Shown here: one piece after another, positions 56,070 through 64,000 of the stretch
Position numbering within the stretch: the stretch's first letter is position 1
How the letters are laid out: every line of letters starts with the position of its first letter
Source: Modestobacter sp. VKM Ac-2985
GTDB taxonomy: Bacteria; Actinomycetota; Actinomycetes; Mycobacteriales; Geodermatophilaceae
Assembly (NCBI RefSeq): GCF_026967925.1
Contig: NZ_JAPVBI010000003.1
Location: 623,070 to 687,069, forward strand
DNA length: 64,000 nucleotides
Reading direction: 5' to 3'
Made by a program: the position numbers and the translations under genes
Notes under the pieces: generated by a model
Database searches by the model: none
What the model was told of the DNA's origin: nothing
What the model saw: only the letters and a program-made list of their open reading frames with translations

Positions 56070-56075
56070 TACGCT
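56070..56075 (+). promoter_or_regulatory. Candidate -10 element, leaderless zinc-ribbon mRNA
   Basis: TACGCT, identical to the -10 at 16061, ends six bases before ATG 56082; no Shine-Dalgarno is present. Confidence 0.45.
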
Positions 56076-56081
56076 GACGTG

Positions 56082-56285
56082 ATGTTCTTCCTGTTCGGTC
56101 TCGGCACCAAGCGTCAGCACCTCGGCCCCGGCGAGACCCGCACCTGCCCGAACTGCAACAACACCTCGCAGTGGGCTCGGGTGGAGCAGTACAAGCAGTT
56201 CTCGCTGTTCTTCGTGCCGGTCGCCCGGTGGAAGCGCCGACAGGTCGAGGTCTGTGGCATCTGCGGCACCACCATCGCGGGCTGA
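56082..56285 (+). CDS. Small zinc-ribbon protein
   Basis: A 67-residue protein with two CxxC knuckles (TCPNCNN and VCGICG) about 38 residues apart, forming a zinc ribbon. Between them are aromatic/basic residues (YKQFSLFFVPVARWKRR) and the N-terminus is hydrophobic (MFFLFGLGTKRQH). This layout is a widespread actinobacterial small zinc-ribbon family; the role is unknown. Confidence 0.78.
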   Translation: MFFLFGLGTKRQHLGPGETRTCPNCNNTSQWARVEQYKQFSLFFVPVARWKRRQVEVCGICGTTIAG

Positions 56286-56490
56286 GCCACTCCCCGGGCG
56301 CTCGTGACCGGCCGCGCCGGGTCCGCCGCGACGACCACCCGTCCACCGGAGTCCTGCTCCGGCCGCGTCCGCATCCGGTCGAGACAGCTCGGGTCGGGTG
56401 ACCCGATGCCGGGTGGCGGAGCGGCCCGCCCGCCGGCCGCGCCGGGCATCCTGGTCCCGCGCCCGACCGCCACACGGACCCGGAGGCCCT

Positions 56491-56979
56491 GTGACCCCGA
56501 CCCACTGGACCGAGGACCTGCGCAGCAGCCTCGACGAGCGGCTCGACGCCCACCGCTCCGCGCTGCACGACAGCCTGGACGGGCTGACCGAGCAGGAGGC
56601 CCGGGCCCGGCTGGTGCCCTCCAAGACCACGCTGCTGGGTCTGCTGCAGCACGTCACCTACGTGGAGGCGATCTGGTTCGGCCAGGCGGTCACCGGGGCC
56701 TCGACCCGGGAGCTCGGCGTGGCCAGCAGTCCCGACCGTTCGTTCGTGCTCCGGAGGGACGCCACGATCGACTCGGTACGGGCGGCTCATGCGCAGCGGT
56801 GCACCGAGTCCCGGCAGACCATGGCCGGTCTCGCCCTCGACGACGAGGTGAGCGGTCGGGGCGCCCGCCCGGTCTGGGCGCTGTACCTGCAGGTGCTCGG
56901 TGAACTCGCCCAGCACGCCGGGCATGCGGACGTGCTCCGCGAGCAGCTGCTGGCCGCCCGGGAGCGCCTGCCGGCCTGA
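56491..56979 (+). CDS. DinB/DUF664-family protein
   Basis: A 162-residue four-helix protein of the DinB superfamily. Helix signatures and metal-site His residues are visible: LLGLLQHVTYVEAIWFGQA (first His) and LGELAQHAGHADVLREQL (the HxxH pair). The family includes mycothiol- and bacillithiol-dependent transferases and isomerases, so a thiol-cofactor enzyme is likely; the substrate is unknown. GGAGG precedes GTG 56491. It stands alone, convergent with the MerR gene. Confidence 0.82.
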   Translation: MTPTHWTEDLRSSLDERLDAHRSALHDSLDGLTEQEARARLVPSKTTLLGLLQHVTYVEAIWFGQAVTGASTRELGVASSPDRSFVLRRDATIDSVRAAHAQRCTESRQTMAGLALDDEVSGRGARPVWALYLQVLGELAQHAGHADVLREQLLAARERLPA

Positions 56980-57005
56980 CCGGAGACGGCGGGTCGATCG
57001 GCCGG

Positions 57006-57764
57006 TCAGGTGCGCCGGATGTCCGTCCAGCCGGTGTAGCCCCGCTGTTCCAGGAGCCGCAGCAGTCGCGGCGCCCACGGGAAGGACTGCACGAACGCCG
57101 CGTCCAGCAGCGCGACCAGGTCCGCGCTGATCGGCTGCTCCTCCGCCCCGGCGGACGCGGCGGCCGCCCCCTCGAGGAAGGCCTCCACGCGGTCGGCGAG
57201 CTCGGGCAGCCGCGGGTCGTCGGCCGTGCAGTCGGCGAGCTCCCCGAGGTCGAGGTAGAGCCGGCGCAGCGTCGGGTGCTCGAGCTGCGCGTGCTTGACC
57301 GCCATCATGGCCGGCACCTGCTCCGGCGCCTGGGCCGCGATCAGGATCCAGCTGTCCCGCTCGATCTCGACCAGGTGCTCCGGGAAGCCGAGCTCGCGCA
57401 TCCGCTCCAGGTAGGCGACCGCCACCGGCGGCAGCACGAGGCTCTCCCCCGCCGTGAGCTGCGCGATCCGGGTCCGGTGCCGCTGGCGGTCGCGGATCTC
57501 GGCGCGGAGGCGACGGTCGACCTCCTCGACCGCCGCCGCGAACTCCTCCTCGCCGGCCGCCAGCAGCTCCCGCACCCGGGACAGCGGCACGCCGGCCTCG
57601 GCCAGGGTGCGGATCCGGATGAGCTCCACGACGGCCACCGCGTCGTAGCGCCGGTACCCGGAGGAGTCCCGTTCCGGCTCGGGCAGCAGCTCCTTGGCGT
57701 GGTAGTGCCGGACGGCACGCACCGTCACGCCCGCGTAGGACGCGAGCTGGCTGATGGTCAGCAC
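57006..57764 (-). CDS. MerR-family regulator of an ABC exporter
   Basis: A 252-residue regulator with an N-terminal MerR winged helix (MLTISQLASYAGVTVRAVRH, YRRYDAVAVVELIRI), a dimerisation helix (AAAVEEVDRRLRAEIRDRQ) and a C-terminal ligand region of about 140 residues without the Cys cluster of metal-sensing MerR proteins. A drug or other organic ligand is likely. It is the third gene after the ABC ATPase and permease on the same strand, 27 bases after the permease, so it is probably autoregulated from the MerR-like promoter at 59333-59364. Confidence 0.87.
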   Translation of the reverse strand: MLTISQLASYAGVTVRAVRHYHAKELLPEPERDSSGYRRYDAVAVVELIRIRTLAEAGVPLSRVRELLAAGEEEFAAAVEEVDRRLRAEIRDRQRHRTRIAQLTAGESLVLPPVAVAYLERMRELGFPEHLVEIERDSWILIAAQAPEQVPAMMAVKHAQLEHPTLRRLYLDLGELADCTADDPRLPELADRVEAFLEGAAAASAGAEEQPISADLVALLDAAFVQSFPWAPRLLRLLEQRGYTGWTDIRRT

Positions 57765-57791
57765 GGGCGTGTCCTCTCCTCGGTGGCGTGC

Positions 57792-58556
57792 TCAGCCGAT
57801 CTTCCGCCGGTAGGTGGCCATCGCGAACAGGTACGCCACCAGCAGGAGGCCGACGCACCAGGCGAGGGCCGTCCAGCCGTCGTCGCCGACCGGCTGCTCG
57901 GCGTAGAGGCTGCGCAGGGTGTTCACGATCGGCGTGACGGGCTGGTGCTCGGCGAACCAGCGCACCGGGCCCGGCATCCCCGAGGTGGGCACGAACGCCG
58001 AGCTGATGAACGGCAGGAAGACCAGCGGGTAGGAGAACCCGCTCACCCCGTCCAGGGAGGTCGCCGTCAGCCCGGGGACGACGGCCAGCCAGGTCAGCGC
58101 CAGGGTGAAGAGCACCAGGATCCCCGTGACCGCCAGCCAGGCGAGCACCCCGGCGCCGGAGCGGAAGCCCATCGCCACGGCGACGAGCACGACCAGCACC
58201 AACGAGACGAGGTTCGCCACCAGCGAGGTCAGCACGTGGGCCCACAGCACGGACTGCCGGGCGATCGGCATCGACTGGAACCGCTCGAAGATCCCGCTGG
58301 AGACGTCGGTGAACAGCCGGAAGGCGGTGTAGGCGATCCCGGAGGCGATGGTGATGAGCAGGATCCCGGGCAGCAGGTAGTCGACGTACGCCCCGCCCCC
58401 GACCTCGATCGCGCTGCCGAAGACGTACACGAACAGCAGCAGCATGGCGATCGGCGTGATCGCGGTGGTGATGATCGTGTCCGGGCTGCGCAGCACGTGC
58501 CGCAGCGACCGCTTCAGCAGGGTCGTGGTGTCGCGGAGGACGTGCGTGGTGGTCAT
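57792..58556 (-). CDS. ABC-2 type transporter permease (DrrB-like)
   Basis: A 254-residue membrane protein with six helices. ABC-2 landmarks are TTAITPIAMLLLFVYVFGSA, YVDYLLPGILLITIASG, IFERFQSMPIARQSVL and SSAFVPTSGMPGPVRWFAEH. It pairs with the ATPase upstream, whose stop overlaps this ATG (ATGA). The pair resembles DrrAB daunorubicin exporters. The substrate is unknown. Confidence 0.9.
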   Translation of the reverse strand: MTTTHVLRDTTTLLKRSLRHVLRSPDTIITTAITPIAMLLLFVYVFGSAIEVGGGAYVDYLLPGILLITIASGIAYTAFRLFTDVSSGIFERFQSMPIARQSVLWAHVLTSLVANLVSLVLVVLVAVAMGFRSGAGVLAWLAVTGILVLFTLALTWLAVVPGLTATSLDGVSGFSYPLVFLPFISSAFVPTSGMPGPVRWFAEHQPVTPIVNTLRSLYAEQPVGDDGWTALAWCVGLLLVAYLFAMATYRRKIG

Positions 58557-59326
58557 CGGTCCGTCTCCTGCTGGCCGGAGCCGACGATCGCGAGGAAGAC
58601 GTCCTCGAGGGACGGCCGCTTCTCGACGTGCTCGACCGTGGCCGGGGGGAGCAGTTGCCGGAGCTCGGCGAGGCTGCCCTCGGCGATCACCCGGCCCTGG
58701 TGCAGGACGGCGATCCGGTCGGCGAGCTGTTCGGCCTCGTCGAGGTACTGGGTCGTGAGCAGCACCGTCGTGCCCCGGCCGGCGAGCTCCCGGACCGTCG
58801 CCCACACCTCGAGCCGCGACTGCGGGTCCAGGCCCGTCGTCGGCTCGTCCAGGAAGAGCACCGGCGGATCACCGATGAGGCTCATCGCGATGTCGAGGCG
58901 ACGGCGCATCCCGCCCGACCAGGTCGACACCCGGCGGCCGGCGGCGTCGGTCAGCTTGAAGCGGGCGAGCAGGTCGTCGGCGATCCGGCCGGCCCCGTCG
59001 AGGTGCCGCAGCTGGGCGACGAGCACGAGGTTCTCCCGCCCGGTGAGGAGCTCGTCGACCGCGGCGAACTGCCCGGTGAGGCTGATCGCCCCGCGCACCT
59101 CGGCGGGCTGGGTCGCGACGTCGAACCCGTGGACGGACGCCGTCCCGCTGTCGGCTCGCAGGAGGGTGCACAGGATGCGCACCGTCGTGGTCTTGCCGGC
59201 GCCGTTGCTGCCCAGGAGGGCGAAGACGGTCCCCGCGGGGACGCTCAGGTCGACGCCCGCGAGCACCGCATGGTCGCCGTAGGACTTGGCCAGCCCGGTG
59301 GTCTCGATGGCTGCTGTCGTGGTCAT
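58553..59326 (-). CDS. ABC transporter ATP-binding protein (DrrA-like)
   Basis: A 257-residue ATPase: Walker A LLGSNGAGKTTTVRIL, Q-loop LTGQFAAVDELLTG, signature STWSGGMRRRLDIAMSL, Walker B VLFLDEPTTGLDP, H-loop LLTTQYLDEAEQ. The C-terminal segment (VEKRPSLEDVFLAIVG) is typical of DrrA drug-exporter ATPases. ATG 59326 has no ribosome site but a -10-like GACGCT six bases upstream, so its mRNA may be leaderless. First gene of the ABC-permease-MerR operon. Confidence 0.93.
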   Translation of the reverse strand: MTTTAAIETTGLAKSYGDHAVLAGVDLSVPAGTVFALLGSNGAGKTTTVRILCTLLRADSGTASVHGFDVATQPAEVRGAISLTGQFAAVDELLTGRENLVLVAQLRHLDGAGRIADDLLARFKLTDAAGRRVSTWSGGMRRRLDIAMSLIGDPPVLFLDEPTTGLDPQSRLEVWATVRELAGRGTTVLLTTQYLDEAEQLADRIAVLHQGRVIAEGSLAELRQLLPPATVEHVEKRPSLEDVFLAIVGSGQQETDR

Positions 59327-59332
59327 GGCAGG

Positions 59333-59364
59333 AGCGTCCAGCCCTGACCCTGCGTCAAGGTCAA
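59333..59364 (-). promoter_or_regulatory. MerR-type promoter and operator for the ABC exporter operon
   Basis: On the minus strand TTGACC (59359-59364), a 20-base spacer, then GACGCT (59333-59338), six bases before ATG 59326. The spacer begins with a dyad whose arms read about CCTTGACGC and GGGTCAGGG (seven of nine paired). A long spacer with the dyad inside is the hallmark of MerR-activated promoters, and the operon encodes a MerR protein. Confidence 0.6.
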
Positions 59365-59430
59365 GTCCGGGTCCACCGTCCCGTGCGACCGGGAGGGGCC
59401 CGGGTGGTCAGGCCCCGTGCCGCCCAGCGC

Positions 59431-59610
59431 TCAGCAGTTGACCGACCACCGGTGGCCGCAGCTCAGGCAGACCAGGACCGCCACCCAGTCCTGCGGGTCG
59501 AACTCGCCGGGGTGGTCACCGACGTCCTGCCCGCCGCACGCGACGCAGCAGGACATCCGGGCCAGTGCGCTGGCCGGCACGACGACCGAGTGGTCCAGGA
59601 GCTCGGACAC
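59431..59610 (-). CDS. 59-residue zinc-ribbon protein
   Basis: GTG 59610 follows GGAGGTG and starts a short protein ending at TGA 59431. It has two CxxC pairs (CCVACGG and LVCLSCGHRW) about 25 residues apart, which should bind zinc. The N-terminus (SELLDHSVVVPASALARM) is helical. The family is unrecognised, but small two-CxxC proteins are common in actinobacteria. It is unrelated to the zinc-ribbon at 56082 in sequence. Confidence 0.6.
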   Translation of the reverse strand: MSELLDHSVVVPASALARMSCCVACGGQDVGDHPGEFDPQDWVAVLVCLSCGHRWSVNC

Positions 59611-59758
59611 GGGAACACCTCCACGATGAACGGCAGCTGCGCTGCTGCCTCGACGGGTGGAGATTGGCCCAGCGACCGTCGTCGCCGACGGGTGACACGA
59701 GGCCGGTCGCGGGATCGCAAGGAGCTCGTCGCGCGACCGCAATGGAGCAGTGCGGTGC

Positions 59759-60943
59759 TCAGCTGCCACCGGTGGCGCGGAGCACCAGCACGGCGAGGTC
59801 GTCGGCGCGGCGCCCCCGCTGGAACTCCATGACCGAGGTCTCCACCGCAGCGGCGACGTCCACCGCACTGCCACCGCGAGCCCCGGCGAGCACCGACCGC
59901 AGGTGCTCCTCACCGAACTGGTGGACGACTCCCGCGCCGTCCCGGTAGCGCGCCTCGGTGACCCCGTCGGTGTAGAGGACGAGCACGTCGCCGCTCTGCA
60001 GCGTCGTGGTCGCCACCCGGAGGTCGATCTCGGGGAGGATCCCCAGCAGGCTCCCCGGCGCGCCCAGCTCCGCCACCGCACCGATGTCGTGCCGCAGGAC
60101 CAGCGGCAGGGGGTGGCCGGCGGACACCGCCCGCAGTTCGACCCGGTCGTCGATGCGCTCGGCCAGCACGCAGGCGATGGTGCACGTGCCCGTGGGGGCG
60201 CCCTGCCGCAGCAGCACCTCGTTGACCGTGCGCAGCACGTCCACCAGGTCGGTGGTGCGCACCACGGCTGCCCGGATCGCGTAGCGGGCGGCGGCGGTAC
60301 GCGCTGCGGCGACCGGTCCGGTGCCCTCCACGTCGCCGATCACCATCAGCCACGAGGAGCCGTCGAGCTCGACCAGGTCGTAGAAGTCGCCGCCGACGGT
60401 GGCCCGGGCCGAACTGGGTTGGTAGACCGCGGCCACGTCGGCCCCCGCCAGGTACGGCAGGTGCGGCGGGAGCAGGCTGCTCTGCAGGTCCTCGGCGAGA
60501 CGGCGGTACCGCTCCTCGGAGGCGGCGAGCGCCTGGGCGAGTTCGCGCTCGGCGGTCACGTCGGCCACCAGGACGCACAGGCCGATCACCTCGTCCGCGT
60601 GCCGGACGGGGAAGAAGCTCGCGTTCCAGTGGCGGAGCTCGTCGGGCCGGCTCCCCACCGCGCCGGTCAGCGGGACGTCCCGCCGCGGCCGGCCGGAGCC
60701 CAGCACTTCCCGGTAGAGCGCTTCGGCCTCGCCGCCCACCGCCGGGTGCAGCTCGGCGGGCGTGCGACCCAGCAGCTGCTCCACCGGCAACCCGTTCATC
60801 TCCGCGAGCACCGGGTTGACCCGGACGTGGCGCAACTGCAGGTCGAACAGACCGATGCCCAGGGGGGCGCTCTCGATGACGGCGTCGAACTGCGCCGCGA
60901 TCACCTCGAGCCGGCCCGGTCCCGTTCCAGCAGACCCAGGCAC
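59759..60943 (-). CDS. PAS domain plus PP2C (SpoIIE/RsbU-type) phosphatase
   Basis: A 394-residue protein: N-terminal PAS domain (residues about 12-135; VIESAPLGIGLFDLQLRHV, LGLCVLVADVTAE-like end), a linker helix, and a SpoIIE-type phosphatase (about 155-390; SSARATVGGDFYDLVEL, MVIGDVEGTG, VLVLYTDGVTEARY, RADDLAVLVLR). Metal-ligand Asp residues in GGDFYD and IGDVEG are present. Such proteins dephosphorylate anti-anti-sigma factors in stress signalling. No anti-sigma genes lie next to it. GTG 60943 is preceded by TAGTGT at the leaderless spacing. Confidence 0.9.
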   Translation of the reverse strand: MPGSAGTGPGRLEVIAAQFDAVIESAPLGIGLFDLQLRHVRVNPVLAEMNGLPVEQLLGRTPAELHPAVGGEAEALYREVLGSGRPRRDVPLTGAVGSRPDELRHWNASFFPVRHADEVIGLCVLVADVTAERELAQALAASEERYRRLAEDLQSSLLPPHLPYLAGADVAAVYQPSSARATVGGDFYDLVELDGSSWLMVIGDVEGTGPVAAARTAAARYAIRAAVVRTTDLVDVLRTVNEVLLRQGAPTGTCTIACVLAERIDDRVELRAVSAGHPLPLVLRHDIGAVAELGAPGSLLGILPEIDLRVATTTLQSGDVLVLYTDGVTEARYRDGAGVVHQFGEEHLRSVLAGARGGSAVDVAAAVETSVMEFQRGRRADDLAVLVLRATGGS

Positions 60944-60949
60944 ACGAGG

Positions 60950-60955
60950 ACACTA
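60950..60955 (-). promoter_or_regulatory. Candidate -10 element, leaderless PP2C mRNA
   Basis: TAGTGT on the minus strand ends six bases before GTG 60943. No ribosome site is seen. The -35 is not convincing. Confidence 0.45.
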
Positions 60956-61040
60956 GGTCGTCCCGGCGTCACGTGCTCGTCGACCTCGCGGCCGTGACCG
61001 TGGGTCAGGACCCCTGCGGACCTGCCTGCACACACACCGC

Positions 61041-61072
61041 TGCGGCCCGCACCCAGGAGGGTGCGGGCCGCA
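61041..61072 (-). terminator. Terminator hairpin after the CocE-like gene
   Basis: Perfect 14-base arms (TGCGGCCCGCACCC and its complement) around an AGGA loop, 25 bases beyond the stop of the hydrolase on the minus strand. Confidence 0.75.
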
Positions 61073-61096
61073 CGGACTGACCGGGCCCGGCCCGGC

Positions 61097-62770
61097 CTAT
61101 GCCGCAGGCGTCCTCGCGAACCGGGCCCGGTGGGTGAACTCGATCTCTGCCACGGAGCCGCGGGCGCCGGTGGCGACCTCGATGGTCCCGGTGGACCCGT
61201 CCGGCGCGATCCGCGGGACGTCGCCGGTCGTGAGGCTGATGCGCACCCGGTGCCCCTCGGCGAAGCGCCAGTGCGCTGGCTGCGTCGCGATGACGAACGT
61301 GGTCTCCTCCCCCCGCGTCACGGGGATGCTCTGTCCGTGCCCGAACCGGTGGCTGGCCCGCAGCCAGCCGGCGGCGACCTCGGTGACCCGGCCGTCGGGG
61401 GCGACGTCCATCACCTTGGCCACGAGGTTGCCGTCGCTGTTGGGCAGCGTCGCCTCCAGGGTGACCTCGGCCTGCCCGGCCATGACGGCGTCGTGCGCCA
61501 GCGGGTCCGACGTGAACGTCAGTCGCCCCTCGTCCGCCACGGCGTTGTCCGCTGCCGGGTCCGTCGGCCGCGGACAGCCGACCAGGCAGGTGGTGGCCGG
61601 ACCGTCGTCCGGGTCGATCGCGAGGTCCAGGGTGCCCGGCTTGCCGGGCCGTCGGTCCAGCTCACGATCGGTGCCGAGGGCCAGGACCTGGCTGTTCCCG
61701 TCCGCCGGCCAGTCGGCCAGCTCCACCCAGCGGCCGCCGGCGCCCTCGACCTCGTAGCTGGTCACCGGCGCCGCCGGCAGTGGCGCGTCGGGCTCGGCGC
61801 GCAGCCAGTGGTCGAACCAGGCGAGGGTCGCGCCGATCGGCAGCGGCTCGGTCTCCTGCTCCCACGGGTCCGCGTGGGTCCAGGGCCCCATGACCAGCCG
61901 GACGTCGTCGTTCCCCGCGTCTCGCAGACCCTCGTAGTTGCCGATCGCCCCGGCGCGGAAGACGTCGAACCACCCGCCGGTGAGCAACACCGGCACCTCG
62001 ATGTCCTCGTGCTCGTTCGCCACGTTCTGGACGTCCCAGTACTCGTCGTACGTGGGATGGGCCGCGAAGGCGTCGAGCTGCCGCTGGTCGAAGGCGGGGT
62101 CTGCCACGTCCGGGGCGCCCACCCAGAGCCAGTCCGCGTCCGCACGCGCTCCGCCCGGGTAGAAGATCTCGGAGTAGTTCTCCATCGGCGAGACGTTGGG
62201 CGCGATCGCCGCCAGGTGCGGCGGTTGCTCTGCCGCGATCTCGAGGGTCGTCTGGCCGCCGTAACTCGTGCCGGAGGCACCCACCTTGCCCGAGGACCAC
62301 GGCTGCTCGGCCAGCCACTCGACGGCGTCATGGCCGTCCTTGCTCTGGATCGGCCACCGCGCCTCGAAGCCCGGAGCCGGGGAGATCCCGGTGCCACGGA
62401 TGTCGCACGACATCACGTTGTAGCCGCGCTGGCTGAAGTACGTGGCGAACTCGCCCGCTGCCTCCTCCACGGCCCTGCCGTACGGCGTGTAGCTCCGCAG
62501 CAGCCCGGGGAACTCCCCGGCCGCCGGCTCGCCTCCGAGCGCCGGTCGGGCGATGGCGCACCCGAGCTCGAAGCCGTCCCGCATCGGCACCTGGAGCCGT
62601 TCCACGTACGTGCCGTAGTCGGCCGACCGGTCGTAGTCGAACCAGTCGGGCTCTGCGGACGGGGCGGGGCGGGGCGGCTGGGCGGCTGCCGGCGGGGCCA
62701 GCACCCCCGCCACGACCGCGCCGGTGATGGTGCCGATCACGCCGAGCCGGCGGGTTCGGATGCTGAGCAC
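61097..62770 (-). CDS. Exported CocE/NonD (X-Pro dipeptidyl-peptidase-like) hydrolase
   Basis: A 557-residue secreted serine hydrolase. Signal peptide of about 30 residues (RTRRLGVIGTITGAVVAGVL, cut near AAAQ), with a twin Arg that might use the Tat route. Catalytic Ser in GASGTSYGGQ, Asp in LLTGGWFDVF, His in GPWTHADPW. The C-terminal third is the beta-sandwich of X-Pro dipeptidyl peptidases and cocaine esterases. It should cleave esters or amides outside the cell. GTG 62770 follows AGGAGGAAGC, which fixes the start against an upstream extension. It follows the alpha/beta-hydrolase gene on the same strand, separated by a hairpin. Confidence 0.88.
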   Translation of the reverse strand: MLSIRTRRLGVIGTITGAVVAGVLAPPAAAQPPRPAPSAEPDWFDYDRSADYGTYVERLQVPMRDGFELGCAIARPALGGEPAAGEFPGLLRSYTPYGRAVEEAAGEFATYFSQRGYNVMSCDIRGTGISPAPGFEARWPIQSKDGHDAVEWLAEQPWSSGKVGASGTSYGGQTTLEIAAEQPPHLAAIAPNVSPMENYSEIFYPGGARADADWLWVGAPDVADPAFDQRQLDAFAAHPTYDEYWDVQNVANEHEDIEVPVLLTGGWFDVFRAGAIGNYEGLRDAGNDDVRLVMGPWTHADPWEQETEPLPIGATLAWFDHWLRAEPDAPLPAAPVTSYEVEGAGGRWVELADWPADGNSQVLALGTDRELDRRPGKPGTLDLAIDPDDGPATTCLVGCPRPTDPAADNAVADEGRLTFTSDPLAHDAVMAGQAEVTLEATLPNSDGNLVAKVMDVAPDGRVTEVAAGWLRASHRFGHGQSIPVTRGEETTFVIATQPAHWRFAEGHRVRISLTTGDVPRIAPDGSTGTIEVATGARGSVAEIEFTHRARFARTPAA

Positions 62771-62829
62771 GCTTCCTCCTGGGGAAGTGGACGGGGAAGG
62801 GGACGACGTCGGGCGACGCCGGCGGGGCC

Positions 62830-62867
62830 GGCACGGGACCGGGGACCTGCGGCCCCGGCCCCGTGCC
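62830..62867 (-). terminator. Terminator-like hairpin between two hydrolase genes
   Basis: Fifteen-base arms (62830-62844 and 62853-62867) with one A-C mismatch and an eight-base loop, directly after the stop of the upstream hydrolase and before the CocE-like gene. Confidence 0.65.
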
Positions 62868-62882
62868 GCACTGCGGTCGGGG

Positions 62883-64000
62883 TCAGGAGCGCGGCCCGCC
62901 CAGCGCCCCGCCGCGGTCGCCCAGCCACTCGGCCGGTCGGTAGGTGCGCAGGATGTCCGACCCACCCAGGCCGAGTCCCTCGGCCGCGGCGTCCAGCGTG
63001 CGGGGGTGGGCGACGGAGCCCCAGTGACCCGTGGTCACCCGCTCGTCCAGGGCCTCGACGGAGGCGACCAGCTCAGCCGGGGTGAACCGGCAGTGGCTCA
63101 GCCGGTGCACGAAGGCCTGGCGCAGCAGTCCGTTCGCACCGGCCTGGCGCACGGTCTCCGCGTACTCCTCCTCGACCTGGACCGGGGCGAGGACGTCGTG
63201 CGTGGTGTGCAGGCTCAGGACCGGGACCTGCAGCTCCCCGGTGAGCTCGGAGGTGGCGTGGGCGGTCTGCAGCGCATCGTCGTCGGCGGTCACCGACGCC
63301 GTCTCGGTCAGCCGGTCGAGGTCCGCGTCCAGGTCGAGCCCGGCCTCCCGGTACAGCGCCGTCACCTGCGCCCGCTCGTCGGCGCGCTGCAGCAACGCCC
63401 GGTAGTCGACGCCGGCGTTCCAGGACGGGTTGCCGCCGACCGTGGTCTCGATGTCGACCCGGGCCGGGTAGGTGAAGCCGAGTGCGGAGGTGAACTGGGC
63501 GACCTGGGCATCGACCTGTGCCTGGTGGTCCCGCGGACCGGGCTCGGGCTGGCCCTCGGCCCAGCGGGGCAGGTGGTACAGCGCAGCGGCGAGTGCGATC
63601 CGCGCCCGGCCCTCGGGGTCGTCCTGCGCGGCCACGACGGCCTCCGTGAGGGTCCTCGCCGCGGCGTTGACGGCGGCCAGGTCGCCCTCGTAGTCGGCCA
63701 GCTGCACCTCGGTGCCCGGTGGGACGAGCAGCTGGGCGATCGCATGGGCACCGTCGAGCTGGTAGTTGAGCAGGTCGACGCCGCCGTGCATGAGCCCGCA
63801 GGTCGGCAGCGCGCCGTCGACGGGGGCACCGGGGAGCTCGGCCAGCTGGCCGGTGACCAGGCCGCCCATGGAGGTCCCGACGGCGAGCACCCGCGACGGC
63901 TCACCGACGGCGGCCCGGAAGGCATCCAGGGTCTGCAGCTGGTCCTCGGCAGCGGTGTCCAGCGTCCAGCCGCTGCGCTCGTAGGAGGATCCGACCAGGG
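62883..64000 (-). CDS. Alpha/beta-hydrolase, N-terminus outside window
   Basis: The frame continues off the right edge of the window. The visible 370 residues contain the nucleophile elbow AVGTSMGGLV (with SSYERSGW and TLDAFRAAV before it), an acid in LSLHTTHDVLAPV and a His in HRLSHCRFTPAELV, a complete catalytic set. Between them is a long helical cap of about 200 residues. No signal peptide can be judged because the start is missing. The specific activity is unknown. It neighbours an exported hydrolase, suggesting a related catabolic role. Confidence 0.8.
   Translation of the reverse strand, partial: LVGSSYERSGWTLDTAAEDQLQTLDAFRAAVGEPSRVLAVGTSMGGLVTGQLAELPGAPVDGALPTCGLMHGGVDLLNYQLDGAHAIAQLLVPPGTEVQLADYEGDLAAVNAAARTLTEAVVAAQDDPEGRARIALAAALYHLPRWAEGQPEPGPRDHQAQVDAQVAQFTSALGFTYPARVDIETTVGGNPSWNAGVDYRALLQRADERAQVTALYREAGLDLDADLDRLTETASVTADDDALQTAHATSELTGELQVPVLSLHTTHDVLAPVQVEEEYAETVRQAGANGLLRQAFVHRLSHCRFTPAELVASVEALDERVTTGHWGSVAHPRTLDAAAEGLGLGGSDILRTYRPAEWLGDRGGALGGPRS

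Overview
The window is a high-GC stretch (roughly 70-75% G+C by eye, GTG starts common, third positions almost all G/C) from an actinobacterium. An HrdB/SigA-type principal sigma factor, a SARP-type activator, MSMEG_05xx-type nitrogen-starvation genes, a lycopene cyclase and many apparently leaderless genes fit a soil or rock-dwelling Geodermatophilaceae-like organism (Blastococcus, Geodermatophilus, Modestobacter). That assignment is inference. No tRNA, rRNA, CRISPR array, insertion sequence or phage gene was seen. Genes are densely packed with many 4-base ATGA/GTGA overlaps.

Layout. 1-856: end of a membrane-anchored protein. 904-10255: an accessory block with a GMC oxidoreductase, a serine hydrolase, a Gmad2-LysM protein, two proteins of unknown function (one frameshifted at a C7 tract), a gene remnant, an animal-type heme peroxidase and a SARP regulator. 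10449-13530: cytochrome P450 plus PDR-type reductase with a divergent IclR regulator. 13619-14785: principal sigma factor, with a long hairpin in its leader. 15168-16076: lipoprotein colliding with a degraded membrane gene. 16130-23450: aromatic catabolism through homogentisate (MBL-fold protein, FAD monooxygenase, homogentisate dioxygenase, fumarylacetoacetase, aldehyde dehydrogenase, IclR). 23462-27680: UvrA-like ATPase, ACT-domain protein and DAHP synthase. 27914-30136: an EAL-DICT-LOV-GGDEF protein.

30204-38761 is a complete Nit1C-type cluster: nitrilase, radical SAM protein, acetyltransferase fused to an AIR-synthase-like domain, flavoprotein, glycosyltransferase and small starvation-response proteins. 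It carries a second nitrilase-fold gene whose catalytic Glu and Cys are both replaced by Asp. 38778-42106: PEP synthase with its regulatory kinase/phosphorylase. 42232-46842: PucR regulator divergent from a Baeyer-Villiger monooxygenase, hydrolase and SDR operon. 46873-50339: HupE-like protein, lipoprotein and amidase. 50373-54500: small membrane proteins, then a VanZ-VanY fusion upstream of a two-component system. 54574-64000: lycopene cyclase, zinc-ribbon proteins, DinB-like protein, a drug-type ABC exporter with its MerR regulator, a PAS-PP2C phosphatase, and two exported or hydrolase-type enzymes, the last running off the window.

Features that reward a second look are the peroxidase/oxidase block (the best candidate for an undescribed system), the probably inactive nitrilase paralogue inside Nit1C, the EAL-DICT-LOV-GGDEF photoreceptor architecture, the VanZ-VanY fusion, a 36-bp perfect palindrome inside the homogentisate operon, and a recurrent '-10, exactly six bases, start codon' arrangement indicating many leaderless transcripts.
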